NCBI RefSeq assembly: GCF_018598585.1
Contig: NZ_JAHESD010000002.1
Coordinates: 142,367 to 206,366, forward strand
Length of the DNA: 64,000 bases
Reading direction: 5' to 3'
Origin: Chryseosolibacter indicum
GTDB taxonomy: Bacteria > Bacteroidota > Bacteroidia > Cytophagales > Cyclobacteriaceae
In this document: positions 45,837 through 55,303 of the stretch, piece by piece
How the letters are laid out: each line of letters begins with the position of its first letter
How positions within the stretch are numbered: the stretch's first letter is position 1
The notes under the pieces: generated by a model
Databases searched by the model: none
The model's input: only the letters and a program-made list of their open reading frames with translations
What the model was told of the DNA's origin: nothing
Position numbers and translations under genes: made by a program

Positions 45837-46212
45837 AACATAAAGGTTTTGGTTGTTAATTATTCCTTTGCTATGGGGTTATGCTGTGCACAAGCTGTGA
45901 AGCTCATGTAAAAACTAACGTGTGGGATTTAATACTGATAATTGTTCTTTAGAACTTACTCAATACGGTAGAGACTGCGTTGAATTTGTGCTTTTAGTAT
46001 AATGGCTTAAAGTTGAAGATTTATTGTAAACTTTCAAGTAGCTGAACGATAATAAAAAGTTGTGTTAAAACGCACACACTAATATTAAATGTGGAAACAC
46101 TGATGATCAGGAGTTCAAAAAAAAATCTTTACGCCTTGTAAGTAGTTTTTTCTTTATTCCGGTCTTTACGTCATGAGCCTCCAGTTTGACTGGATGCATG
46201 AACCTAATATCA
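45837..46212. other. Divergent intergenic region between GxGYxYP gene and fecR
   Basis: About 375 bases. It should contain the promoters of both divergent genes, but I cannot see a good TAnnTTTG box on either strand; an ECF-sigma-dependent promoter for the Sus operon would not show this motif. A CTTTACG word occurs twice (about 46123 and 46162). Confidence 0.4.
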
Positions 46213-47202
46213 ATGGAGAACGAAAGATACTTGTGGCTTGTCACGAAAAGCATTAAGGGTGAGATTACGCCGGAGGAGGAAGCAGAATTGAAGGAGATTT
46301 TAAAGGATTCGCCAGAGGTCCAGGAGCGTTATAGTGTCATAGAAAAATTCTGGAAACAGGAAGTATACTATAATCAGTCATCCGATTCAGAGGAGGCACT
46401 AAAGAAAGTATTAGCGAAAATAAATGAACGTAATCCGGTGGTTAAGACCAGAAGGCTATCTTTCATAAGGATCGCTGCCGCCGCTGTAGTCGTTCTCGCC
46501 ATTGGTATTGGCTTGTATTCTTACACCTTGTTTTCCTATAAGCCTGCACAGCTCATGGAAAAGTATAGTGGTAAAGGATCAAGGTCGATGATTACTCTCA
46601 CCGATGGAAGTCGTGTTTGGTTAAATTCGGATTCCAGGATCAGTTATCCTAAAACTTTTGCTGGTGATTCACGAGAGGTGTTTCTTACAGGAGAGGCATT
46701 CTTTAATGTTGCAGCCGATCCGGAAAAGCCATTCTATATTCATTTAAGTGATGCTTCTATTAAGGTAGTTGGTACTTCCTTTAATGTAAAAGCTTACTCC
46801 AACGAAGAAAAAATACAAACTTCTGTAGTTTCTGGCAAAGTTGCATTTATGCCGAAGGCTCACCATTCACAGCAGTATCTTGATACCTTACTCTTAACTA
46901 AGAGTGATAAAGTTACTTACTCGGCGCTTTCAGGGGAGATACAGACAGAAGTAACAAACACACTTGATGATAAAGCATGGATTAACGGAAAGCTGATTTA
47001 TAAGTCAGAGACACTTGAATCAATTAGCAGACAGCTTGAGCGGAGTTTTGGAAAGAAAGTTCTTATTAAAGATCCTAAAATAGCGAAACATGAATTTACG
47101 GCGACTTTTGAAGACTCCTCTTTGAATGAAATCATGTATTACTTATCACTGACCAGTCAGTTTAAATATACTATTACAGATTCTACATTGGTAATCTATT
47201 AA
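46213..47202 (+). CDS. FecR family anti-sigma factor
   Basis: A 329-residue inner-membrane sensor. The cytoplasmic N-terminus (MENERYLWLVTKSIKGEITP, then EEEAELKEIL) is the anti-sigma domain, followed by a transmembrane helix at about residues 84-105 (AAAVVVLAIGIGLYSYTLF). The periplasmic FecR domain runs from about 118 to 222 (RSMITLTDGSRVWLNSDSRI, FLTGEAFFNVAADPEKPFYI, VKVVGTSFNVKAY in the variant KVVGTSFNVKAY), and a C-terminal STN-like/DUF4974 part from about 250 (LESISRQLERSFGKK, FTATFEDSSLNEIMYYL). It normally holds an ECF sigma factor inactive until the SusC receptor is loaded. The start used is the third in-frame candidate (others at 46186 TTG and 46198 ATG), at the family's usual N-terminus. 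Its likely sigma partner lies 7.5 kb downstream, an unusual order. Confidence 0.93.
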   Translation: MENERYLWLVTKSIKGEITPEEEAELKEILKDSPEVQERYSVIEKFWKQEVYYNQSSDSEEALKKVLAKINERNPVVKTRRLSFIRIAAAAVVVLAIGIGLYSYTLFSYKPAQLMEKYSGKGSRSMITLTDGSRVWLNSDSRISYPKTFAGDSREVFLTGEAFFNVAADPEKPFYIHLSDASIKVVGTSFNVKAYSNEEKIQTSVVSGKVAFMPKAHHSQQYLDTLLLTKSDKVTYSALSGEIQTEVTNTLDDKAWINGKLIYKSETLESISRQLERSFGKKVLIKDPKIAKHEFTATFEDSSLNEIMYYLSLTSQFKYTITDSTLVIY

Positions 47203-47224
47203 CATAAACACTAAACCTAAGTGT

Positions 47225-50200
47225 ATGGTAAAACCTCTACAGTCATTTATTTCGAAATTAGCGCCACCAGGTCTTATGCTGCTTTGCCTGATAGTTTTTT
47301 TAGGTTACGAGGGAAATGCCAGCATTTACTCTTCTCAGAATGGAAGCGCCAAGAAAAACATCTCTATTGATGTGAAGGACGAACCCCTGAGCACGGTAAT
47401 GGACCGCATTGAAAAACTGAGTGGATACTCCTTTATTTATTCCAATAGTGCTATTGATGTTTCGAAGAGAATAACATTTCAGGTGAAGAACCAGAATTTG
47501 GAGAATACGCTGCGAAGATTATTTCTCCCGCTTGGTGTTTCGTTTAGTGTTGTAAAGGATAAAATTATTCTTAAGGCACCAGCAACCTCACATATTGATG
47601 TTCCTGCAAAATATACTACAGCATACCCGATAATAGGGCAGGTGCGGGATGAATTGGGAGAAGGACTTCCAGGTGTAACAGTGATTGTAAAGGGAACAAC
47701 CATGGGCACATCGACAGATGCTAATGGTAAGTATACTATCAATGTGAACGATACACTTGATGCGGTTCTTATATTCTCGTTTATAGGATATAGCACGTTA
47801 GAGATTCCTGTTCGGGGAAGAACGGAAATTAGTGTATCCATGAAGCCTTCTGTTGAATCGCTTGCAGAAGTAGTGGTTGTGGGTTATGCAACCCAAAAAA
47901 GAATTAATCTCACAGGTTCTGTAAGTACGATAGAGGAAGAAGCGTTAGAAAGCAAACCCGTTACTACGGTAGTACAGGCACTTCAGGGAACAGCCCCTAA
48001 TTTAATTATCCAACAACAGAGTAGTGAGCCAGGCGCTCAGTTAAATATTAATATAAGGGGTATAGGAACGTTAGGTGATAATTCCCCGCTGATTGTTATT
48101 GATGGTATACCTTCCAATGCGGGTGTTTTGAGTTCAATAAACCCGAACGATATTGAAAGTATTTCTGTGTTAAAAGATGCGGCCTCATCAGCGATCTATG
48201 GATCACGATCTGCTAATGGGGTTTTGCTGGTGACAACGAAGCAGGGAAGCTTAAGTACGAAACCCGTTGTCACCTATAACGGTATTTATGGTTTTCAAGC
48301 GCCGACATTTACTCAGAAGCCTGTAAGCGCTTATGAGTTTGCCATGCTCAAGAACGAAGCACTAGTTAATTCAGGACAAGCACCACAATTCAGTCCTGAT
48401 GATCTTACCCGTATCCATAATGCAAAACCAAATGCTTGGTACATGGATGAGATATTCAAAGACAAGGCTGCGCAGCAAAGCCATAATTTGAGTGTTAGTG
48501 GTGGTTCAGAAAATACGACGTATCTTATTTCATTGGGCCGTATGAATCAGTCCAGCAGTTTTGTCGGTCCAAACTATGGTTATGAAAGAACTAACGCCAG
48601 GACCAATATAACGACCAGGATCAATGATAGGCTAAAGGCAGGTATTATGCTTGCGTATACAAACAATCACATTAAGGAGCACGCGCATACTACAGAATTT
48701 ATTGTAGCAGATGCCAGCCGAATTCCCAGGTTATATCCTATTAAAGATTCTGTAGGAAATTATAACATAGCGCCAACATCTTCCTCTAATCCGTTGGCTA
48801 AACTAGAGAAGGGTGGAATACGCACGCACGACAATGATAATTTTTCCGGGAATATTTTCGCCGAGCTCAACATTTTGAAGGACTTAAAAATCAGGGGGGT
48901 CTTTGGAGGAAGTCTTTGGAATTATCAGACATACGAGTTTAGAAAGGCAATTAATTATCTTCCATACATTGGTGGTGATGGTCAGAATTTCATCAAAGAC
49001 TATAATTCAAAAACCTTACAAACCAATGCACAACTTGTAGCTGACTATAAAGTAACATTTAACGACCATGCTATTGGTGTTCTTGGTGGTTACTCCAGTG
49101 AGGGCTATACAGAAAATAACAATCAAATCAGGAAGCTTAACGTTGACAACGAGTTTGGTTTTTCTACGTCTGAAACCGAAATCGATTCCAGGGAGTCTTA
49201 TAACAGAAGGGGAACACCATGGACTTTAAATTCTTTTTTCGGAAGGGTGAATTATAACTTCAGAGAGAAGTACTTGTTTGAAGCAAACTTCCGATATGAT
49301 GGCTCATCACGCTTTGCTAAAGGTAACCGCTGGGGATTTTTCCCTTCCGTATCAGCGGGATGGAGGTTGACTGAGGAAGAGTTTCTCTCTTCGATAAAGA
49401 GTTTTGCAAATGTTAAAGTAAGAGCTTCCTGGGGGAAGTTAGGCAATCAGAATATCGATCCGTTTCAATACACAAGTAATATCAGGAATCTGCCAGATAA
49501 TTTAGAATATGGTAATAGTGGTAATTACGGGTTCAACAATAATAGCGTCGCCGGTGCCTATTTCAGTTCTTCCAATCCTGATATAACATGGGAGACATCA
49601 ACAATGATAGACGTGGGAGCAGAGATAGATCTTCTCGATGGTGCGTTGTTATTCAGCTATGACTATTTCAAGAAAAGAACAGAGGACATATTATTGGATC
49701 TTGCCGTTCCAGGTGCTTATGGTGCAGATGCACCTGTAGTAAATGCGGCTGTAGTTGATAATGAAGGTTGGGAGATGTCACTAACCTACAATCGCAAAGG
49801 TGCAGTTCTCAATCATAGAATCACTGCTAACCTTGCGGATAACTTGAATGCTGTTGTAGATGTAAAAGGGAAGGAGACAATAGAAGGTGGCGACAGAGCG
49901 GTGATCATACGAGAGGGTTTTCCTATTAAGTCGTACTATGGGTACAGATCTGAAGGATTATATCAGAACCTGACTGAAATTGAAGAAGGTCCTAAACCAG
50001 GATTTGTAGCCAATGGAGCCGTTTCTCCTGGAGATATTCGATATGTTGACAAGAATGCAGATGGTGTTATTAATGAACGAGATCGATTTGTAATCGGCAA
50101 TCCTTTTCCCCGTTATACATTTGGACTTACTTACGGATTAACCTGGAAGAACTTCGATTTTTCGTTCTTTATTCAAGGCGTTGGGAAAAGAAATTTATAC

Positions 50201-50623
50201 CTGCGTGGTGAGTCTGTTGAGGCGTTCCATAACAATTGGGAAAATGTTTATGAGCAACACCTCGACCGGTGGACACCTACCAACCCTGATGCTACTTATC
50301 CGCGCCTTACCATTGGTACCGCGTCTACAAACAACAATGCCGGCTCTGACTATTGGTTGTTAAATGCGGCTTATGCACGCCTGAAGAATGTTCAAATTGG
50401 TTACTCGCTTCCCAATAGCCTTGCAAACAAAATCGGGTTGAACAATCTGCGTGTTTACCTCACAGGTCAGAATTTGCTTACGGTTACTGAAATGAACAAT
50501 GGCTATGATCCGGAGATTTCGGAATTCAATAGCAGTCTTGCTACTTCTGATGGTAAGGTGAACAGTGGGCGGGTATACCCCAATCTAAAAGTTTACGCAC
50601 TTGGTGTAGACATAAGTTTTTAA
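47225..50623 (+). CDS. SusC/RagA family TonB-linked outer-membrane transporter with STN signalling domain
   Basis: A 1132-residue TonB-dependent importer. Order: signal peptide (to about residue 33), STN domain (about 45-110; ISIDVKDEPLSTVMDRIEKL, YSNSAIDVSKRI), carboxypeptidase-regulatory-like domain (about 135-215; VIGQVRDELG variant IIGQVRDELGEGLPGVTVIV), plug with the signature VVVVGYATQKRINLTGSVST (about 220-240), NIRGIGTLGDNSPLIVIDG and VLKDAASSAIYGSRSANGVL (about 318-338), then the 22-strand barrel ending in FGVDISF-like ALGVDISF. The STN domain indicates trans-envelope signalling to the FecR protein encoded 22 bases upstream. The substrate should be an oligosaccharide released by the linked GH76/GH43 enzymes, possibly a mannan or arabinose-containing glycan (inference). 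Confidence 0.96.
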   Translation: MVKPLQSFISKLAPPGLMLLCLIVFLGYEGNASIYSSQNGSAKKNISIDVKDEPLSTVMDRIEKLSGYSFIYSNSAIDVSKRITFQVKNQNLENTLRRLFLPLGVSFSVVKDKIILKAPATSHIDVPAKYTTAYPIIGQVRDELGEGLPGVTVIVKGTTMGTSTDANGKYTINVNDTLDAVLIFSFIGYSTLEIPVRGRTEISVSMKPSVESLAEVVVVGYATQKRINLTGSVSTIEEEALESKPVTTVVQALQGTAPNLIIQQQSSEPGAQLNINIRGIGTLGDNSPLIVIDGIPSNAGVLSSINPNDIESISVLKDAASSAIYGSRSANGVLLVTTKQGSLSTKPVVTYNGIYGFQAPTFTQKPVSAYEFAMLKNEALVNSGQAPQFSPDDLTRIHNAKPNAWYMDEIFKDKAAQQSHNLSVSGGSENTTYLISLGRMNQSSSFVGPNYGYERTNARTNITTRINDRLKAGIMLAYTNNHIKEHAHTTEFIVADASRIPRLYPIKDSVGNYNIAPTSSSNPLAKLEKGGIRTHDNDNFSGNIFAELNILKDLKIRGVFGGSLWNYQTYEFRKAINYLPYIGGDGQNFIKDYNSKTLQTNAQLVADYKVTFNDHAIGVLGGYSSEGYTENNNQIRKLNVDNEFGFSTSETEIDSRESYNRRGTPWTLNSFFGRVNYNFREKYLFEANFRYDGSSRFAKGNRWGFFPSVSAGWRLTEEEFLSSIKSFANVKVRASWGKLGNQNIDPFQYTSNIRNLPDNLEYGNSGNYGFNNNSVAGAYFSSSNPDITWETSTMIDVGAEIDLLDGALLFSYDYFKKRTEDILLDLAVPGAYGADAPVVNAAVVDNEGWEMSLTYNRKGAVLNHRITANLADNLNAVVDVKGKETIEGGDRAVIIREGFPIKSYYGYRSEGLYQNLTEIEEGPKPGFVANGAVSPGDIRYVDKNADGVINERDRFVIGNPFPRYTFGLTYGLTWKNFDFSFFIQGVGKRNLYLRGESVEAFHNNWENVYEQHLDRWTPTNPDATYPRLTIGTASTNNNAGSDYWLLNAAYARLKNVQIGYSLPNSLANKIGLNNLRVYLTGQNLLTVTEMNNGYDPEISEFNSSLATSDGKVNSGRVYPNLKVYALGVDISF

Positions 50624-50645
50624 TCCATAATAAGATAAAGAAACA

Positions 50646-52256
50646 ATGATGAAAAAGATATTTCTACCCATCATAGTAATTAGTTCGCTTGCTTCGCTCG
50701 TCTCATGCGAGGATCTTGATCTTGTTCCTACCGATCGGGAAACAGAGGAGACATTTTGGGATAAGCCTGAGGACGCATTGAATGTGTTGAATACCTGTTA
50801 TGAATACATGTATAATGCAGAATACTTTTTCTTTAATGAGACGTTGTCTGATAACGCTTTTAATAAAAGTGAAGTGGATGGATCGAATTCAAGAAATATA
50901 GCTGAGGGAAGCTATGATGCGTCGCATGCGAGAATTACAAATGAATGGAGTTTTCATTATGCAGGTATCAGAAAATGCAACATTCTGCTTCAGAACGTAG
51001 ACAGAGTTGAAGGTTTAGATGAAGCACTAAGAGAGCGAATTAAAGGTGAAGCACGATTTATCAGGGCTTTTCACTATTTCCATATGACGGTATGGTATGG
51101 CGATGTGCCTCTTGTTGATAACGTTTTATCTGTTGAGGAATCTCAGAACCTGACCCGTGCGAGCCAGATTGACGTTATAAATTTTATTAATACCGATTTA
51201 GACTTTGCTGCGCGTGTGCTTCCCAAAAATACCGCCTATACAGCAGACGATAGGGGACGTGTTACTAAAGGAGCAGCCCTTGCGTTGAAAGCTCGCCTGG
51301 CTCAATACCTCGGCACCTGGAGTAGTGTTATTACCATTGCTGAACAATTCTTCAACGGCGAGGCAGGTAACTATACCTTATTCGGAAATTATGCAGGTGT
51401 GTTTAAGCCACAAAACGAGTTTAACCAGGAAGTGATTCTCGATCTTCAGTATGTGCCAGTGCAACGCACACATGATATCCAGCGGTTCTTTTTGCCTAAG
51501 ACCGAAGGTAAGTTGGTAACCTCTATCGCACCTACACAGGAGTTGGTAGACGCTTATCTTATGAACAATGGTATGGCTATTAATAATCCTGCCTCCGGGT
51601 ATAATGAAGCAGCTCCTTATGTAAACCGAGACCCACGTTTTTATTCGACGATTGTTTACGACGGCTATGAGTGGCAAAAGCCAGACGGAACAAGTTATAC
51701 CATCAGAACCCTTCCGGGGATGGGTGCTAACAGTATCGATAATAACGATGCGAGTCCTACGGGATACTATTTTGCCAAGTATTATGATCACACTGCAGAT
51801 GCCGATAATCGTTCTGGTCTTAATCTTATCCTTATTCGCTATGCAGAGATTTTGTTAATGTATGCTGAAGCAAAGAATGCACTCGGCCAGTTTGATGTTG
51901 GGGTCTGGGATAATACAATGAAAATAATAAGGCAACGTGCAGGATTTACAGATGCAGCGGCGCTTGAATTTAATAGTGCATGGAATCAACAAGATGTTGA
52001 AGAAATATTGAGAAATGAAAGAAGGGTTGAGTTTGCACTTGAAGGATTAAGGATATTTGACATCAGGAGGTGGCGGATTGCTGAAGATGTGATGAACGGG
52101 TGGATCCATGGCATGCGAGTAGGTGATGCAAGTATCGATAATGGATATAAGCGTGTCGACTTTCGTTCCTTTGATCCCAGCAAACATTATCTATGGCCTG
52201 TTCCTCAGCGTGAAAGAGACCTGAATAAAAATCTATCTAAGAATCCTAACTGGTAA
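50646..52256 (+). CDS. SusD/RagB family nutrient-binding outer-membrane lipoprotein
   Basis: A 536-residue surface lipoprotein that captures glycan for the partner SusC and forms a lid over it. Lipoprotein signal MMKKIFLPIIVISSLASLVSC (Cys at residue 21), followed by the helical TPR-like SusD fold: ETEETFWDKPEDALNVLN, FIRAFHYFHMTVWYGDVPLV (about 137-156), KGAALALKARLA (about 206-217), and the C-terminal conserved block RYAEILLMYAEAKNALG (about 397-413), VEEILRNERRVEFALEG, RIFDIRRWRI, and the ending HYLWPVPQRERDLN. It begins 22 bases after susC. Typical length. Confidence 0.96.
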   Translation: MMKKIFLPIIVISSLASLVSCEDLDLVPTDRETEETFWDKPEDALNVLNTCYEYMYNAEYFFFNETLSDNAFNKSEVDGSNSRNIAEGSYDASHARITNEWSFHYAGIRKCNILLQNVDRVEGLDEALRERIKGEARFIRAFHYFHMTVWYGDVPLVDNVLSVEESQNLTRASQIDVINFINTDLDFAARVLPKNTAYTADDRGRVTKGAALALKARLAQYLGTWSSVITIAEQFFNGEAGNYTLFGNYAGVFKPQNEFNQEVILDLQYVPVQRTHDIQRFFLPKTEGKLVTSIAPTQELVDAYLMNNGMAINNPASGYNEAAPYVNRDPRFYSTIVYDGYEWQKPDGTSYTIRTLPGMGANSIDNNDASPTGYYFAKYYDHTADADNRSGLNLILIRYAEILLMYAEAKNALGQFDVGVWDNTMKIIRQRAGFTDAAALEFNSAWNQQDVEEILRNERRVEFALEGLRIFDIRRWRIAEDVMNGWIHGMRVGDASIDNGYKRVDFRSFDPSKHYLWPVPQRERDLNKNLSKNPNW

Positions 52257-52289
52257 TACAATAACATCCATCAATTAAAATATTCCCCA

Positions 52290-53426
52290 ATGAAAAAGTA
52301 TATATTTTTATGGTCTGTGCTCATCGTGACAGCATCGCTTATCAATAGCGGATGTGATGATGATAATGGTTCCATCGATACGAAAATTACTCCAGTTAAT
52401 TCTCTATTTGCACCAGAAGATAATCTGTTTGTAAAACTGGCACCTGCAACAGAAGCGAGCGTTCTGTTTGAATGGGAGCAGTCAAAAGCAGAAGACGGTA
52501 CATTGGTTTTGTATGAAGTAGTTTTTGACGTTGAGTCAGGTGATTTTTCCAAACCTGTTTACAAGATGGTATCTGATAACAAGGGACTCGAAAACATTCT
52601 TACCCTTGGTCATAAAGACCTCAACAGGATTGCGAACTTTGCGGGTATACCAGCGCTAGGTGTTGGAAAAATTAAATGGACAGTAATTGCATCCAAAGGT
52701 ATAAATGCAAAGAGGTCAGAACTAGTGCGTACGATAGAGGTAGAGCGACCTGATGGCTTTGCTGAAATTCCTGCGGATCTTTATGTAACAGGAGATGCTA
52801 CAGAAGCAGGAACAGACCTTGCAAGTGCTATTAAGTTTACGCAAACAACACCAGGAGTCTTTGAATTGTACACTTCATTAAAGGCAGGCACCTATCAGTT
52901 AATCAATCGTATTGCAGAAAATCGCAAAGTATACTCTATTGATGGCGCACAGCTCAAGGAGAATGGATCAACAACAGTATCAGGCGATACTAAAGTGTAT
53001 CGGATTAGACTTGACTTCAACAATGCATCTGCGTCGATAGTAGAAGTATCAAAAGTTGAATTATGGTTTGCTCCTAATGCAGCATACTGGGGTACGTTTA
53101 TATATAAGGGTAATGGCATTTGGGAAGCATCTAACGTGCCCGTTGTGTTTAGGCCAGAAAGCTGGGGTGGCGATGAACGTTACAAATTCAAGTTTACAAT
53201 TAAGGACGGCGGTCAGGAAAAAGAGGAATGGTTCGGAAGTGTTAAATTGGATAATTCAAGACCTGAAAATTCTACACCGGCGTCATATTGGTTTATGGTT
53301 CCAGTTGACAATTCAGCATTTGATTACACCTTTAAGTTTACAGGAACAGCCGATAATAAGAACTGCGATATCAGCGTGATCTTTAATGCGTCGGGTCCAT
53401 ATACGCATGAAGTAATTATAAAGTAA
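52290..53426 (+). CDS. SusE/SusF-like outer-membrane glycan-binding lipoprotein
   Basis: A 378-residue lipoprotein. Signal MKKYIFLWSVLIVTASLINSGC with Cys at residue 22. A SusE-type Ig-like N-terminal domain follows (about 35-150; APEDNLFVKLAPATEASVLF, FEWEQSKAEDGTLVLYEVVFD in part), then two beta-sandwich domains (about 165-255 with DLYVTGDATEAGTDL, and about 260-375 with LWFAPNAAYWGTFIYKGNG, WGGDERYKF and YTFKFTG), which look like starch-binding-type or Ig-like binding modules. It sits between susD and the GH76 gene and should bind the same polysaccharide at the cell surface. Confidence 0.9.
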   Translation: MKKYIFLWSVLIVTASLINSGCDDDNGSIDTKITPVNSLFAPEDNLFVKLAPATEASVLFEWEQSKAEDGTLVLYEVVFDVESGDFSKPVYKMVSDNKGLENILTLGHKDLNRIANFAGIPALGVGKIKWTVIASKGINAKRSELVRTIEVERPDGFAEIPADLYVTGDATEAGTDLASAIKFTQTTPGVFELYTSLKAGTYQLINRIAENRKVYSIDGAQLKENGSTTVSGDTKVYRIRLDFNNASASIVEVSKVELWFAPNAAYWGTFIYKGNGIWEASNVPVVFRPESWGGDERYKFKFTIKDGGQEKEEWFGSVKLDNSRPENSTPASYWFMVPVDNSAFDYTFKFTGTADNKNCDISVIFNASGPYTHEVIIK

Positions 53427-53494
53427 ATTGTATGGTAGATCAGACGAAAAGAATTGTAAGATTATCTGGTGATAAATTTGAAGTAATCATAAAA

Positions 53495-54637
53495 ATGAAA
53501 TGCATCAATGTTCTTGTAACCATGATAGCGGTGATGATGCTCAGTACATCGAGCGGGTGCCTGCAAGAGAAGAAGGATGATGCCATCACACCTATAGAGC
53601 CTACAAATCAAAACCTAAATTATAGTAGTTTAGCGGACAGCCTGCAGAATGCAACCTATAGCAGTTTTCTCTCTTCGGATGGGAAATACTTTATGCAAGA
53701 CAATGCAGGGAATACAAAATTTCACTACTGGTGGAATGCGCACGCGCTTGATATGTTGGTTGATGCTTATGTGAGAACAAAGGAGGGTAAATATGCGCAG
53801 CGAATGAAGGCTCTGGTGTCAGGAGTAAAAGACACAAACAAGGGAACACACATCATCGACTACTACGATGACATGGAGTGGCTTGCGCTTGCAAGCCTTC
53901 GTGCATATGAAGCAACACAAGATGTAGAGTACCTTAATGTGACGAAATTGCTCTGGACTGATATTAAGACCGGACTCAATGGAAATCAGGGCGGTGGCAT
54001 TGCGTGGCGCAAAGAACAACTCGATTACAAAAACACGCCGGCTAATGCACCGGCTATTATTATCGCTTGCAGATTGTATAAACTGGAATCAGACGGGCAA
54101 AACCTTGAGCTTGCCAAATCATTATATTCATGGTTGAAAAACACGTTGGTCGATCCCGCTACAGGGCTTGCGTGGGACGGCATCAACAGAAATAAAGATG
54201 GACAGATAGATAAGTGGATGTTTACCTACAACCAGGGCACACTGATTGGCGCGGCGTTTGAACTGTTTAATGTTACAAGAGAACAATCATACCTGAATGA
54301 TGCAATCCGGGCAGCAGATAATGTTGTTAATGATGTTCAGTTTTTTCCCGGAGGAGTAATGAAAGAAGAGGGTACGGGTGATGGAGGTTTATTCAAAGCC
54401 AGCCTTGTACGTTACCTCACACTTCTTTCTAACTCCGCAAGTATAGGAAGCACCAGAAGAGGAAAGTATCAAAGTGTAATCCTGTTCAATGCAAAGACAC
54501 TTGCCGATAAAGGAATTAAAAGGCCGACGATGTTAGTAGGGCCCGACTGGACCAAAAGGCCTGCTTCAAGTACTGAACTGTCTTCTCAAATGAGTGGTGT
54601 AATGTTGATAGAGGCAGCAGCATCCATTGATAAATAG
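53495..54637 (+). CDS. Glycoside hydrolase family 76 (alpha-mannanase-like) lipoprotein
   Basis: A 380-residue enzyme with a lipoprotein signal (MKCINVLVTMIAVMMLSTSS, then GC with Cys at residue 22). The GH76 fold, an alpha/alpha barrel, carries HYWWNAHALDMLVDAY (about residues 77-92) and the catalytic double aspartate IDYYDDMEWLALASLRAY with D125 and D126. IAWRKEQLDYKNTPANAPAI, then FTYNQGTLIGAAFELF follow. GH76 enzymes hydrolyse alpha-1,6-mannosidic bonds in mannan backbones (yeast or fungal mannan, glycosylated proteins). I start at the ATG 53495 because a longer frame from 53432 would place 21 polar residues before the signal. As part of the Sus operon it suggests that the locus degrades an alpha-mannan-like glycan. 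Confidence 0.92.
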   Translation: MKCINVLVTMIAVMMLSTSSGCLQEKKDDAITPIEPTNQNLNYSSLADSLQNATYSSFLSSDGKYFMQDNAGNTKFHYWWNAHALDMLVDAYVRTKEGKYAQRMKALVSGVKDTNKGTHIIDYYDDMEWLALASLRAYEATQDVEYLNVTKLLWTDIKTGLNGNQGGGIAWRKEQLDYKNTPANAPAIIIACRLYKLESDGQNLELAKSLYSWLKNTLVDPATGLAWDGINRNKDGQIDKWMFTYNQGTLIGAAFELFNVTREQSYLNDAIRAADNVVNDVQFFPGGVMKEEGTGDGGLFKASLVRYLTLLSNSASIGSTRRGKYQSVILFNAKTLADKGIKRPTMLVGPDWTKRPASSTELSSQMSGVMLIEAAASIDK

Positions 54638-54730
54638 GCTTTTAAAAAGGATGACCATAAAATGAAAAGGTAGTTGATTGTGACGATACATTGTGCGGAC
54701 ACAGTTTATGATGGAGAATAACCAATCATT

Positions 54731-55303
54731 ATGAAGATTGACCAACATTACATTGGCGTTTTACTGGAACTCATCAGCAAAGATGATCAGAAGGCTTTTG
54801 GTATTTTGTTTCAGATGTTCTATAAAAGGCTGCTTAACTTTGCATTTCAATATGTACGTACCAATGAGGTTGCGGAAGAAATTGTTTCTGATGTGTTTGT
54901 AAGACTATGGAATAAAAGAACTGAAATTACTACCATAGAAAATCCGGAAGCTTTTCTTTTTATTTCGGTCAGAAACGCTGCATTAAATCACCTTGAAAAG
55001 TTTTCATTGTACCAGGTTTGCAGAATACCTGACAACGAGCGGGGTGAGCTGGTTAATCTCGATAACCCTCAAAAGGAACTTGAATGGAAGGAGCTGCTAT
55101 TTAAAATGGATGAAGCTATTGCTACTTTGCCGACGGAGTGTCAGCGAATTTTTCGTTTGAGCAGGGAAGAGGGATTTAAGACAAAAGAAGTAGCCGAAAT
55201 ATTAAATATTTCCCCTCGTACTGTAGAGACACAGCTCTATAGAGCAGTTCGTAAAATTGATGCACTTCTTTCTGTTTATCTTAAGAAGAAAGTGTTAAAA
55301 TAA
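54731..55303 (+). CDS. RNA polymerase sigma-70 factor (ECF, Bacteroidota FecI-like)
   Basis: A 190-residue ECF sigma factor. Region 2 covers about residues 20-90 (FGILFQMFYKRLLNFAFQYV, then EIVSDVFVRLWNKR), region 4 about 120-175 (LPTECQRIFRLSREEGFKTK, EVAEILNISPRTVETQLYRA). It should activate the Sus operon once released by the FecR-type anti-sigma. Normally the sigma gene directly precedes fecR; here it follows the whole fecR-susCDE-GH76 block, about 95 bases after GH76 and in the same direction. A start codon at 54731 gives the standard N-terminus. Confidence 0.95.
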   Translation: MKIDQHYIGVLLELISKDDQKAFGILFQMFYKRLLNFAFQYVRTNEVAEEIVSDVFVRLWNKRTEITTIENPEAFLFISVRNAALNHLEKFSLYQVCRIPDNERGELVNLDNPQKELEWKELLFKMDEAIATLPTECQRIFRLSREEGFKTKEVAEILNISPRTVETQLYRAVRKIDALLSVYLKKKVLK

